Assembly (NCBI RefSeq): GCF_000002075.1
Contig: NW_004797491.1
Span: 792,459-856,458 of the forward strand
DNA: 64,000 nucleotides
Direction of reading: 5' to 3'
Source: Aplysia californica
Lineage: Eukaryota > Mollusca > Gastropoda > Aplysiida > Aplysiidae
Positions 1-11,441 of the stretch are shown in pieces. Position 1 is the stretch's first letter, and each line of letters opens with the position of its first letter. The notes under the pieces were generated by a model that saw only the letters and a program-made list of their open reading frames with translations, had not been told where the DNA came from and ran no database searches. Made by a program: the position numbers and the translations under genes.

Positions 1-29
<29 letters not shown>
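1..29. repeat. (CT)n microsatellite
   Basis: The window opens inside a pure CT dinucleotide run. Confidence 0.97.
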
Positions 30-31
<2 letters not shown>

Positions 32-144
32 CACATTGTTAACGAGCCTTTGTCCCTGCTATAACCGGTTGGGCTCCGATGTTATTGCCGATAACTTTTA
101 ATAGAGACAAAGAGTAGGAAAGAGCGGGGATTTTAAAAATTTCC

Positions 145-3100
145 AGAATGCTTCAACTTCAAAAGAGCACACTGGGACAGGTTCACCACTGAATGTTCCC
201 ACATTCTGAATCCCACTTTCGACTTCAACTACAAAAAATTCCTCGAAAAGCTTTTAGAAATATGCCACACCAAAAACAAAAACCCGAAAGAACAAGATCT
301 GGTTCTCTGGGGACTGTGATGATGCAGTAAAGAAAAAGAAGGCAGCATATCGAAAAGCCGACGACAACACCACCTCAGAAAACAAGATTAATTATCTAAA
401 GGCTCGGGCTGAGGCACTTAGATGCCTCAGAAAGAGCAAAAGACAATCATTAAAAAAATATTTCTCCAAAATCAACAGCCAGACACCACTCAACCAAGTT
501 TTCAAAATCGCTAACAAAAAGTTTGGGTGGACGCACAGACACCATCCGGCACATCCAGACGCCGGATGGAACCACAGCAGAAACACAGGTAGACATTGCA
601 AACACAATAGCTACATCTCTCGCCAAAAAATCATCCCAAGCAAACTACAACGCCACCTTCCAAAAAATCAAAACTAACAGAGAACAACAACACCTAAACT
701 TCCACTCAAATAACACTGAAACCAACAACGCAGACTTCACATTAGACGAACTAACATCGTGCATCTCGGACCTGGGCAATACAACCCCGGGACTGGATGA
801 CATATCCACAACCAGATCATTAGACATTTACCCACTGAAACACTTACACTCCTACTAGGCATATACAATAACATGTGGCGGTCGCACTCCTTTCCGGAGT
901 CTTGGCGTCTCGCCACGGTCATTCCAATACCCAAAACCAAACAAAGACCACACACACCCATCCAATTACAGACTAATACCGCTAACGAGCTGTCTGTGCA
1001 AACTTATAGAAAAGATGATCCACAGGCGACTCATGTGGTTTCTGGGGATAACGGGCTCGCTGATCGGTCTCCAGTGCGGATTCAGGAAAACTCGATCCAC
1101 TCTGGATCACCTGGTCCGACTGGAGACCTTTATACGCGAGACGTTTGCCGAAGGAGGCCACATGATCGCCATTTTTTTTCGACCTAGAAAAAGCCTTCGA
1201 CACAATCTGGAAGTACGGCATTCTCAGATACCTGCAAGCGCTCGGTATACGCGGTCACCTCCTTGCCTTACTTTATTGGCAATTTCCTGAAGAACCGTTC
1301 TTTCCAGGTTCGTGTCGGATCCTCCCTTTCAGACCCCCACCAAACAGGAGGAAGGTGTCCGGTGTCCCCCAGTGGAGCATGTTTTCTCCTCTCCTATTTG
1401 AAATCAATTGACTATGAGCAGACCTTTGACAGTGTAGACCTAGCAACACAATGGGACTTAATAGATAATGAGACACTATGGAATCCCACAGAAGTTGGTG
1501 AACCTCATCAAGAGCATGTACGAAAGGACAAGTTGCAGGGTTGTACATGATGTCCAGCTCATTGACAGCTTTGACATCAAGACTGGTGTAAGACAGGGAT
1601 GCTTACTATCACCGATCCTCTTCATATTGGGAGTCGACTGGTGGTTGAAGGAAACCACCAGAGGACACAGAAATGGTATACAGTGGACACCATGGACACA
1701 CCTTGACGATCTGGATTTTGAAGACGACTTAGCGCTTCTGTGGCACACCAAGGAACAGATGCAAGCAAAAGCTTCAGTATTAAACAGCCTGTCGGAGTCT
1801 GTTGGATTGAGGATCCACCCCGGAAAGTCAAATGTCCCAAGGACAGATGCACAACGAAAGGAGCAGGTCACAATTGAAGGAAAGGCACTAGAAAACGTTG
1901 AATCCTTCTGCTATCTTGGGAGTATAATTGACAGAGAGGGAGGAACACGTGCTGAAATAAAGTCCCGCATAGGAAAAAAAACAGGCTGCGTTCATATCTT
2001 CGGATAGGATTTGGAAGACCAGAGATATCTCACTTCGAACTTGGCTGAGGATTTTGAATTCAAATGTGAAGTCGGTCCTGTTGTATGGATGTGAGACATC
2101 GAACGCATCACAGAATTGCATAAAGAGGATCCAGGTTTTCTTGAACAGGTGTCTAAGAACGTTACTGAGGATCAGATGGACAGACAGGGTCCCCAATATG
2201 GAAGTGTTAAGGAAGACAAGACAGATACCAGTCAGAGATGAGGTAGGAAGAAGGCGGTGGCGATGGATTGGACATACTCTCAGGAAGTCAGGCAGCTGCA
2301 TAACAAAGAAAGTTTTGGATTGGAACCCACAGTGTAAGAGATCAAGGGGAAGACCGCGTGGAACCTGGAAAAGAATCACAGAAATCGATGTACAGAAAAA
2401 TGGGAAGACCTGGAATGTCATCAAGCGGCTAGCCCAGGATAGAGAAAGGTGGAAGGCGTTTGTCCGTGGTCTATACCCTGGTGCAGGGTGAGAAAGGCAA
2501 TGATGATGATGATGATTTGAAATCAAAATAGATTCCATCGTAAAAACCCTCCAAAATAGCATACACAGTTCGTTATACGTTGGCGACTTTTTTAATATAC
2601 TGCTGTTCGAAAAATCCTCACCTAAGATCTATGGAAAGGCAGCTGCAACGCACAAACTCAAAAAGTGGGCAAACAATAATGGTTTCAAGTTTTCCTCGCA
2701 GTACACTTCTGTCGATCAGGCAGACGTGTACTGCCGCCGGATTTGACACTATACAGGGAAAGGATTCCCGTCCAGGACCAGGCTCGTTTCCTCGGCGTTA
2801 TATTCGACAAAAAACTCACATTCATACCACACATAAAAGACCTCCGTGCGAGGTGTCAGAAAGCGTTAAACGCTTAGAAAATTCTATCACATCCGGAGTC
2901 TGGCAGGGACTCAAAACACTTGTACATCTCCCTTGTCCGATCTAGGCTTTACTACGGCTGTCAAGTCTACGGATCGGCAAAACCGCACATCCTACAAATG
3001 CAAGACCCAGTGCAAAGCCAAGGACTCCGCCTCGCTCTGGGGGCTTTCTGTACTTCTCCGGTGGAGAGCCTCCAGGCTGAGGCAAACATACCATCACTCA

Positions 3101-3548
3101 TACTCAGACGCACACAACTCTCACTACAATACGCAATTAAACAGAGCTCAACACCACAGAACCCAGCACACGACTGCATTTTTAAAACAAACCAAGAAAC
3201 TATAAACAAATTCCAAAACAACGAAAACCTCATCAAACCCTTCGGTCTCAGAATCCCTGAGGACCTTAAAAATTTACACTTTCCCAAACAAGGCATCCAA
3301 CAATTTCTTTTCCCCGACCTCCCTCCTTGGCCCCTCACCAAGGCAAAAAGTAGACGACTTACAGCTGACCACAGACGACAAAGCTTGCACCAACTCCAAA
3401 ACATTTAAAGCAGAATACAAAAAAAAAAACTTAAAGAAAAATGCCCTCACAGATGGCTCCAAAAAAGACAATGATGTGGGCGTCGCAAACAGTACACACT
3501 AGAGGAGACTCCATCCTGAAGCTTCCATTTTCTATGCAGAGGCCACTG
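145..3548 (+). mobile_element. I/Nimb-like LINE, copy A, interrupted
   Basis: Decayed sense LINE running from the endonuclease-RT linker through the reverse transcriptase into the start of an RNase H domain. Recognisable pieces in several frames: DLGNTTPGLDD near 768, [17 protein letters not shown] near 1077, [14 protein letters not shown] near 1287, the RT catalytic box as YVGDF near 2577 (active-site Asp replaced by Gly), [16 protein letters not shown] near 2943, and the RNase H opening LTDGSK near 3450. It is 5'-truncated near 145, stops in RNase H near 3548, and has many frame breaks. Bases 1408-2514 are a later insertion. The paralogue at 30295-34343 (copy D) shares the same 5' limit. 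RNase H plus the RT type point to the I superfamily; Nimb is my best guess at clade. Confidence 0.85.
1408..2514 (+). mobile_element. Nested LINE (RT and C-terminal region) inside copy A
   Basis: 5'-truncated non-LTR element starting in the RT (YEQTFDSVD). It continues with TGVRQGCLLSP, the catalytic box as DFEDDLALL (usual Ala replaced by Glu), CYLGSIIDREGG, VLLYGCET and the C-terminal RRRWRWIGHTLRKSG and RSRGRPRGTW. Two long open stretches are at 1468-2007 and 2054-2491. It ends in a short (TGA)n tail at 2500-2514. A 12-bp target duplication, ATTTGAAATCAA, flanks it at 1396-1407 and 2515-2526, and the same site is unfilled in copy D near 31414. The clade is uncertain; the ATG/TGA tail would suit an RTE-like element. 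Confidence 0.9.
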
Positions 3549-4680
3549 CCATTGACATTTCCAGTTTCGTCCCTTGGGGGTTTACCACTGTTTTTCCCCA
3601 ATCGCTCCCTCGCGCGTTGAAGTCGCCATAAAATATAATTGTTTTTCCGGAAAGCGTTTCCTCTATCTCGCAAAGTTTGGCCCATTCTTCCCCAGCGACT
3701 GTTCCCTTGCAGGCGTAGACGTTGACAACGTTTCTTACAGGCTGGTCAGTGAGTTCCACTGCAAGCAGGTGTAGGTTTTCTGACGCCCATCGATTCCAAT
3801 CCTTATGTCTGATTGCTGATCGTAGCAGGGTGACCTGTGAATGCCCTTCACTGTTGTAAAGAGTCGTTGCAAAGTCGGCAACATTGAAGTTCCTGTCTCC
3901 TAGTCTGGTTTCTTGGAGGCATATGATGTCTGCTCCGTAACATAGGACATAGGTTCTCAGTCACGAGCCCTCTCTGCTGCAGACTACGCCAATTCCAGTA
4001 GAGTATCCTATGAGGTTTACTCTTTCCCAGCCGCTGATTCTTTAAATGTGTCTTTCTAGATCCCGCCCTTCTCTTTCTCCCCTCCCACCCCTTTTCCCAC
4101 GTTTCCTTTTTTGGCTTTATTCCTAAAGAGGAGCTCGAGCAAGGTGCACGAAAACCGTAGCTCCTGCGAGAACCCTGTTTATAAATTAGATCCTTCATTG
4201 TGGGTTTGCAAAATACTGAGGAAGTATTCTGTACATCCAGCAGAGCCTCATTCATACTAGACATGGGGCTGGGAGCCAGAAGGTCCGTCCGCCTGGTGCC
4301 ACCCCGCTCGCACGCCAGACCGTCTTCGCTCGTGACTGTACTCCCCTCAGCCATTCAGCTTCTAGGCTCCAAGATGATTCCATAAGCTTGGGTCCATATC
4401 CTCCATGGATACTTGGAGGTGCTGTCGAAATGTCGTGCTCCTGGATTCCACCCTCGACCTCCTTAGGCTTCGGGATTTTTTTTATCAAGGTTGTCTCCTT
4501 TAGATCCTTTGTGTTCTGTTCCTGGACCGCGAGGTCTAGGCTTAACCAGGTTAACCCCGAGAAGGGTGTGCCTTTACGATAACGCACGAAGATCTTGATT
4601 TCAGAGAGGTAAACCAAAGGCTTACTCACATGGGACGCGTCTTTCACAATACAAGTACTACTAGGCCGCGAGTACCCAAG
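3549..4680 (-). mobile_element. I/Nimb-like LINE, copy C: antisense 5' half
   Basis: Read on the minus strand from 4680 down: an ORF1-like region, then the endonuclease start (ILYWNWRSLQQRG near 4000), then VYACKGTVAGEEWAKL and the endonuclease motif YGDFNARGSDWGK near 3600. It stops abruptly at 3549, where copy A in the opposite orientation also stops. Several frame breaks. It covers exactly the 5' half missing from copy A, but in inverted orientation. Confidence 0.75.
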
Positions 4681-4744
4681 GGTGAACAGCTCCAGTGTGC
4701 TCCACTACCCGAGTCCCCTGACCGATCGACCCTAATCAAACGTT

Positions 4745-4935
4745 CTTATAAGTGAAGTGGGGAACTGTGTCAAATAGTAACTAATTATAATAGAACTCGA
4801 CAGTGTCTGGCCAGGGTGAGGGAAAATGGGAGGGGATGGTATTGTCTTTGTTTTGGCAGCCCAGACTCCGTCAGCCGGATACCTCTCGCTTGTTTAGCCC
4901 TCGGTAAAACGGTCTATATAATATCGTGACTGGCC
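4745..4935 (+). repeat. Segment shared with the interior of the hAT element at 31478-32977
   Basis: The blocks AGTGGGGAACTGTGTCAAAT, GGGTGAGGG and CCCAGACTC with a following CAGCCG occur in the same order at about 32113-32225. This is probably a remnant of another copy of that transposon; its ends are not visible here. Confidence 0.55.
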
Positions 4936-5404
4936 TATTTTTTAAAGCGCCGGTCTGCAGGTCAATTTTTAGTAGGAAGTAGACTGAAGGTGCAGACAAA
5001 GTGGAGTGACCTTTCTGGAGCTGGCCCCAAGCCTCTCCACTCCCCTTTTGGGGAGAGCAAGGGGATAGGAAAGTCGGCGACAGAGTGAAGGCCTCTCCCC
5101 TCCCCCGACGTCCCCCATAAAGGGGTGACACCTTCACTCTTTTGAATCAGTGTGATCAATTACATTTTCTCAATGGCCAAGCCCTGTCTGTGCAAGATGG
5201 ACGAAGAAATATATCAGTCGATGGTTTTATATTGGTTGAGAAAACGAAGACTGAACAAACGCCGTTACTGGGTTCACAATATATACCGACGTCGTTGTAA
5301 GTACAGTGTATGGTGAATATCACCGTTTAATAGAGCATTAAGCCATTATAATATTGTACCGGTATCGTGTGCAAGTGGATACACACAAGAGGCCAAGCCC
5401 TTTT
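4936..5404. other. Unassigned spacer
   Basis: GC-rich, pyrimidine-biased stretch with no gene or family I recognise. Short open frames occur on the minus strand but have no domain signature. Confidence 0.5.
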
Positions 5405-5660
5405 GTATATTGTGCAAGCGAGTTAATCAAATGGTTCGGACATCTCATGCTATTACCTACATACCACCCAGCACAACGTGCCTACATAAAAAAAAATTGG
5501 ACGGCAACAAGGCTAGAGGGCGACCGAGAAAGACCTGGATAGATGGAGTCAGGGAAACATTAACAACTCACAGCATCCCCCTGACCCAAGTTCTCTGGCT
5601 GGTGGCAGAGAGACGTCTCTTTCTTCCTGCGACATCCAAAAGGGTATATAAATAATTACA
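5405..5660 (+). mobile_element. LINE 3'-terminal fragment
   Basis: Encodes the RT-element tail signature GNKARGRPRKTWIDGVRETL, followed by a degenerate C-terminus (ERRLFLPATSKRVYK). Only the last 80 or so residues remain. It resembles the C-terminus of EN-RT LINEs common in invertebrates. Confidence 0.65.
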
Positions 5661-5988
5661 TTATATATGTGGTGGATAAAAATACAAGTAAAGTAAGTGA
5701 GCAAGTGAGTACACACACCTGGGATTTTTTGATGACTGAAGGTACGAGAGATTTTTGCGCGGCGTTAAAATTCAGTCACCAACCTTTTTGGGGCTTGAAT
5801 TCAGAGGGGACTCGCCTCAAAAAGGGGAAGTTGGGGCTACTCTGTCGTTCGCAACGCTTTTCCTGTAAATTGGTCGCTTTTAAGCACAAGGGGGCTATCC
5901 CAAAAATTGTTGTTTTGAGAAAATTAAAGGTAAAGTTTTTGGAGTTTTTGTTCAGTTTCTTTGCAGTTTCTTTAAAAGACAAGAAGTG

Positions 5989-6098
5989 TTTTCTCTGTAA
6001 CCAAACACATAATACATGGACATCAATGAAACCAAACTTTAAGTTTTCTCTATAACCAAACACATAATACATGCACACCAATGAAACCAAACTTCTCC
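5989..6098. repeat. Tandem repeat, two 55-bp units
   Basis: The block around AACCAAACACATAATACATG occurs twice with a 55-base period and a few differences. Confidence 0.9.
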
Positions 6099-6827
6099 TA
6101 TAGGTAGGGCAATGCCCACTTTTGGTGTAGTTCCAGATTTAGCCCGCCAATTAAACCTGCCGCTCCCTAAATTGGAGCTAAACAGAAACAAACACTAGCC
6201 AAATATTATATCAAAACAGTGTCCTTCCTGCGCCATAACTGTCATTTCTGTGTCTGTAGCGCCGTAAAACATCTACTATGTCATGTCAAAGTCCACGCGC
6301 TTTAGCTAAACATAATAGGATTATTCAATAGTGTAACCTGACCTATAAATCGCTCTTGGGGATATGTGAGCCCCGGAGCAATCCAGCGGAGAGCTCAAGT
6401 GAATTGTGATTGACTGATTGGTTCATTGTCTGTCTTGCCACTATTTTAAGTGACTCTGTGACCATTAACCTGAGGGGAGTTAACGTGGCCGTTCTACAAG
6501 TTGTGTCTTTGAATGGTTTTGTAGTGGAGGGGTGAAAGTTATTACTTGAGTGTTCAGTTCCAATAGAGGATGAACTAAATTGATGTTTAGCTAAAAAACA
6601 AATTTAGTACTAGAAATCAAAGTAAACAGAATGAAAATAGAAGCACGAGGTCCTCCCTTACCAACCCAAATTAAAGATCCTAATACACCGTCTCATTTAT
6701 TATGCCCTTGACTATCTTCAGCATGCGATAGCTTTAATTATTGTGCACGTCCACTTTTTAGCCCCACGAGCCGCCTCTGACAACAGAACTATGGGTGATC
6801 AAAAACGTAAGGCAATACATTTAGAAC

Positions 6828-6829
<2 letters not shown>
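6099..6829. other. Intergenic spacer without recognisable feature
   Basis: AT-rich unique-looking DNA upstream of the FMR1 gene. I see no coding signature on either strand. Confidence 0.6.
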
Positions 6830-6890
<61 letters not shown>

Positions 6891-6928
6891 TCTCCCCCTC
6901 TCTCTCTCACACACACACACACACACAA
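6830..6928. repeat. (CT)n-(CA)n compound microsatellite
   Basis: About 78 bases of CT dinucleotides followed by about 20 of CA. Confidence 0.97.
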
Positions 6929-7081
6929 ATGCGGGTGCGCGCACGCACATTCTACCCAATTGTGTTTTAAGTAGTCCTACGACTCTCAAACTCTAACTAA
7001 AGCTAAAAATAAAACCTAGGCTACAAACACATAGATATACCCAGGCACACAAAATCAAAATCAACTCCACATTCTAAACAC

Positions 7082-7084
<3 letters not shown>

Positions 7085-7177
<93 letters not shown>
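7085..7177. repeat. (TA)n-(GA)n compound microsatellite upstream of FMR1
   Basis: About 64 bases of TA followed by about 28 of GA, ending some 420 bases before the FMR1 start codon. It could affect promoter structure. Confidence 0.97.
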
Positions 7178-7180
<3 letters not shown>

Positions 7181-7594
7181 AACCGCAAGATCTCTGTAAG
7201 CTTTGAATTTGAAATAATTTTATTATGATTAAACACCTTTCTTTACAAGAAGTAGATCTAGATCTAGATCTAGTAGCTAGTTCTGTGCGTAGTAGATCTA
7301 TTTAGATAGAATTTCTATAGATCTACATGTTATCGAACCATTTTTAATGCAAACTACAACAGCGCCTTTGCAGTTAGATCTAGATCTATCGGCTAGATCT
7401 AATTAAAACAGTCCTAGCCTAAATCCCCTTATAATTACATAGGCCTATTAGGCCAAGATATATCTATGTGAAATCAATCAAGCAGCGATATCCAAATAGA
7501 TCACCAAGAGAAGTAAAGCCTAACGAGCGAATCACAGAGCTCACTGATCACAACGCGTTAAGAATTTCCCAGCATTCTTCCATTCTTACCCAAA
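7178..7594 (+). promoter_or_regulatory. Putative FMR1 promoter and 5' UTR
   Basis: About 415 AT-rich bases lie between a (TA)n(GA)n microsatellite and the start codon. Several AGATCT palindromes occur at 7254-7275, 7298 and 7375-7390. There is no clear TATA box at a sensible distance and no CGG repeat of the kind in the human FMR1 5' UTR. The call rests on position only. Confidence 0.35.
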
Positions 7595-7651
7595 ATGGAG
7601 GATCTTTCGGTTGAAATCAGTGGAAACGACGGCTATGGTACCTTTTATAAG
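7595..7651 (+). CDS. FMR1: FMR1 exon 1 (start codon, first Agenet strand)
   Basis: ATG in good context (AAAATGG) encodes [19 protein letters not shown], which lines up with human MEELVVEVRGSNGAFYK. The exon ends in phase 0 at the donor AAG|GTAATT. It gives the first strands of Agenet/Tudor domain 1, which in FMRP binds methylated lysine and protein partners. No other upstream ATG reads into this frame with family similarity. The 5' UTR extent is unknown. Confidence 0.93.
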
Positions 7652-10600
7652 GTAATTTGTGTGTTGACAATGTGTTGTTCTAGTTATATTAGCGTAAGTG
7701 GAATTAAGAAATTAGCAGACTTTCATAACCATGGGATATGCAACCGTTACTTTGATCCGATGCTGCTTTTATTTCAATAAGTTTTCAAGAGCAAATTCCG
7801 TTCCCCTTTACTATGCGACCACTATGAGACAGAGCTGAATTGAGGGCTTGGGGTAGGGTTAGGGTTAAGGGTAGGGTTAGGGTTAGGGGTAGATCTAGGC
7901 CTCTTCTTTATTGTGTTTGATGGGGTGGTCGCTCGTTATGGAAGTCCTCCCCTAGATCAAGAATAGATCTAGATCTAGATGATCTAGATCTAGATCTAGA
8001 TTCTAAGTCTCAAAATCTAAGTTTTGAAGATCGCCTGGTTTCATCGTACTGGTTTTCACAGTTTATGATTTTCTTTGCTTTTATTCCAAAATAACTTAGT
8101 TATATTTCTAGATATCTAGATCTAGATTTCGATCTGGCTAGATCTAGATTCTAGATCTAGAGTCTAGAGATCTAGATTCTAGATCTAGATCTAGAGTAAT
8201 CGTACCGGTTCGGCCTCGGGCAGCACGTTTTTTTTTCGAAGTGACTATTTCTCCGAACGTTCGGAGAAATAGTGCCGATCTTTATTTCTCCGAACGGTTT
8301 CCGGCTTCCGCTCTGGTCGTGATTGTTTGCCTATTTGCGAGAGTTCGGCGCCAACTTTCATTCCGTCATTCTGCGAGGTCTGGGAAGGAGCAAATCAAAG
8401 GTGGTATCTGTTCTCAGCTTCTCCTCCGGCCGTGTGCCCACTGGTTTAGCGAGGCGGGTACTACCTGAGGCACCCGAGAGACGGAGAAATCTGACCCTCT
8501 TTTCTATTGAGTGGACGGTTATCGTCCATTAAAAAAAAAAACGGAGCAAATTTTTGGGTTTAGATCTATTTCAATTTTCAAGAGCTAGATCTAGATCTAG
8601 ATCTAGTCTAGAGATTTTTAGATGAGTGTAAAAACGTGAAAAAGAAAGGTTTCACAACAGAATGAAATCAAAACTAGAACAGCCCAGAAACAACCACAAC
8701 AATTAACAAATAAGGGCGTGTGTCCACCTGTCCGAAGAAGATTGACCGTTTTAACCCTAAATGTGCGTAATTTGTTAAAAAAAGTACAGGATATTGCATG
8801 GAAATTATGGAACCACACACAGGGGGCCTGCCAGTGTCAGTACATGTAATTGGTTTTGGTGGAACGCTCTAACACATAGCACATTTAAATCTATACAGGT
8901 ATATATAATTAGAATCTAATGAAGGTAGGAACATCAAATTAAATGACGTTACACAATACCTTTTGTAGGAACATCAAATTAAATGACGTTACACTATACA
9001 ACCCCCCCCCCCCCCCCCTTTTCCCCAACAAAAAAAAATTAATAGAAAAACAACACATCAGAACAATAACAAGAAAAAAAAATACACACCAACAAAATAT
9101 AACACCACAAAGAGGGAAAAATGAACGAAAAATAAAAGAGGAACAGCAATACAAATCGTATGTAACTGTAACGTATTCTCAACAAATCAACGTGGTGACA
9201 ACAAGTGAGAAAGAGACGAAGTGAAGCTAAGTGAACTTTCTTTCAAAAGTAAAGAGTTTCATTTTCTTTTCTTTTTTTTTGACTTTTTCGGGGACCAAAA
9301 AATCGAGCCACGATTGATTGGTCGCGGCCTCGACAAACGCAGATGCTAGCTCTATGTGTCGTTATCAATAACCCTCCATAGATCTAGATCTAGACAGCTC
9401 ACGAGTGAACGCAACACATTAAGTTTAAGAGCAGCACCCTTCATAGGCCACACGTCATATCTGTAGCGAAAAACTGTTTGGAACTGTAGCATTTCTTCAT
9501 ATAAATACGGACATTTTTTGGACCGATTGAACCATATTGTATACGAACAATCTTTGGTAGGCCTATAATATAATTATAGATCTATATTTTATTTTTATTA
9601 TCCGAAATATGCGGGAAAGGGTGTGATTTCAGAGTGTTCGGAGAAATAGTGCCCAGCTTTATTTTCCCGAACGTTCGGAGAAATAGTGCCGGCCTTTTTT
9701 TTTAGCTGTCGGGCACTGTAGTAGTAGTACAAAAAGATCGTTTAAAACTTTGTTTTTAAATCAAGAATCTAGATTCTAGAATCTAGCCCCAAAAGAGTGG
9801 CACACAAACCTAAAGCAACCTCCCTTACTTTCGTTGAAACAACAGTTACGGCGATATTTTGCTAAAAATAGTCCTTAAGACAGCCTTTTCTTCATCAACT
9901 GAGCAAAACAGCGTGAAGCTCTTTCCCCGGAAGAGTTAACATTGGTTGTGGATGAAGGAGCCTGTGGCCTAGATTCTACGTTTTGGTAAACTCTGAAGGC
10001 TGGAGAGTTATTTGCATATGAGGCCCTCTCAAGGATGAAAGAGAATAAAGCAGTTCAGTTTCGCCGTTTTTGCCCAAAGGGGGGGGGGGGGGGGGGGTGC
10101 CCGGATTGTAACATAAAATCCGTAGTTTCTCATCCTTCGGGCACACATAAGATATAGAGCCAATCGTTATAACAAAGAATAAAGAATTTGTGCATTATTT
10201 AAATGAAGTGACTATTTCTCCGAACGTTCGGAGAAATAGTGCCGATCTTTATTTCTCCGAACGGTTTCCGGCTTCCGGTCTCGTGATTTTTTGCCTATTT
10301 ATTGCGAGAGTTCGGCGCCAACTTTCATTCTGCCTCTGGCTCTGATCTGGGAAAGAACACCACATGGCAAGCCCGCCTACATACAACCTTCGGTAACACC
10401 CACCACACACCCACCACCATCCTGCACATGTACACACACAAACTTATACACACACTAACTAAACATATATCAGTGGGCAACTTTTGAACGTATGACGAGC
10501 TGAGTTGTGGATGGAGAGACAGTGTGACTCACACTGTGAGTGACAGAGCGGGTGAAAGGAAGAATTAACGAGTGTATCCACAGGCGACAGCAACTACAAG

Positions 10601-11409
10601 ACGATGACACCGACCCCCCTGGCCCGGTCCACAGCTCACGAAAGAAAGGAATGTTGCTAAGGCAGTGTTTTACCTATATTATTGTCCATGGTTCGCAAGG
10701 AGCAAGGGAATGAGTGAGATTTTCTTTGTGTGTGCCTGGAGGGAGGGGGTGGGGTGTGAAAGTCATGAGAACGGGGATGAGCCGCGGGAGAGAACACGGG
10801 AATTGAATGAATGAGTGAAACTGAAAGAGAGGAACGACTCATGAGCACTGGAGGGAATGTATACTGTTTTTTATCTTTGTATACTTTGAATTTTTATCTT
10901 TGTATACTTTGAACTGTTACTGAATAAAGGCTGAAATAAAGCCCGAAAAACACACATACACTCACTCCTCACTCTCCACTTACACACTTACTACCACACA
11001 CAGACACACTCACACACGCACATGCATAGACACACACACACACACACACAAAAACACACACACACACACGCACACACACACACACACAGGAGCAAATTTT
11101 TGGGTCTATATCTATTTCAATTTTCAAGAGCTAGTCTAGAGATTTTTAGATGAGTGTAAAAACGTGAAAAAGAAAGGTTTCACAACAAAATTAAATCAAA
11201 ATTAGTCGAACAGCCCATAAACAACCACAAAAATTAACAGATAAGGGTGTGTGTCAACCTAGAACCCATAAAAGTGCGTAAATTTTTTTTTTTAAAGTAC
11301 AGGATATTACATGTAAATTATGGAATCACACACATTAAGGGGCCTGCCAGTGTCAGTACATGTAATCGGTTTTGGTGGAACGTACGCTCTAACATAAAAC
11401 ATTTAAATC

Positions 11410-11441
<32 letters not shown>

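Noticed and set aside
145-4680. Twin-priming inversion of a single LINE
   Set aside because: The inverted 5' piece lies downstream of the sense 3' piece, opposite to the arrangement twin priming gives.
6250-6290. SINE tail at GCGCCGTAAAACATCTACTA
   Set aside because: Only a short match to the SINE end, without the hairpin or any body; could be chance.
7178-7594. CGG repeat like that of the human FMR1 5' UTR
   Set aside because: Looked for it in the leader region; none is present, only AT-rich DNA with AGATCT words.
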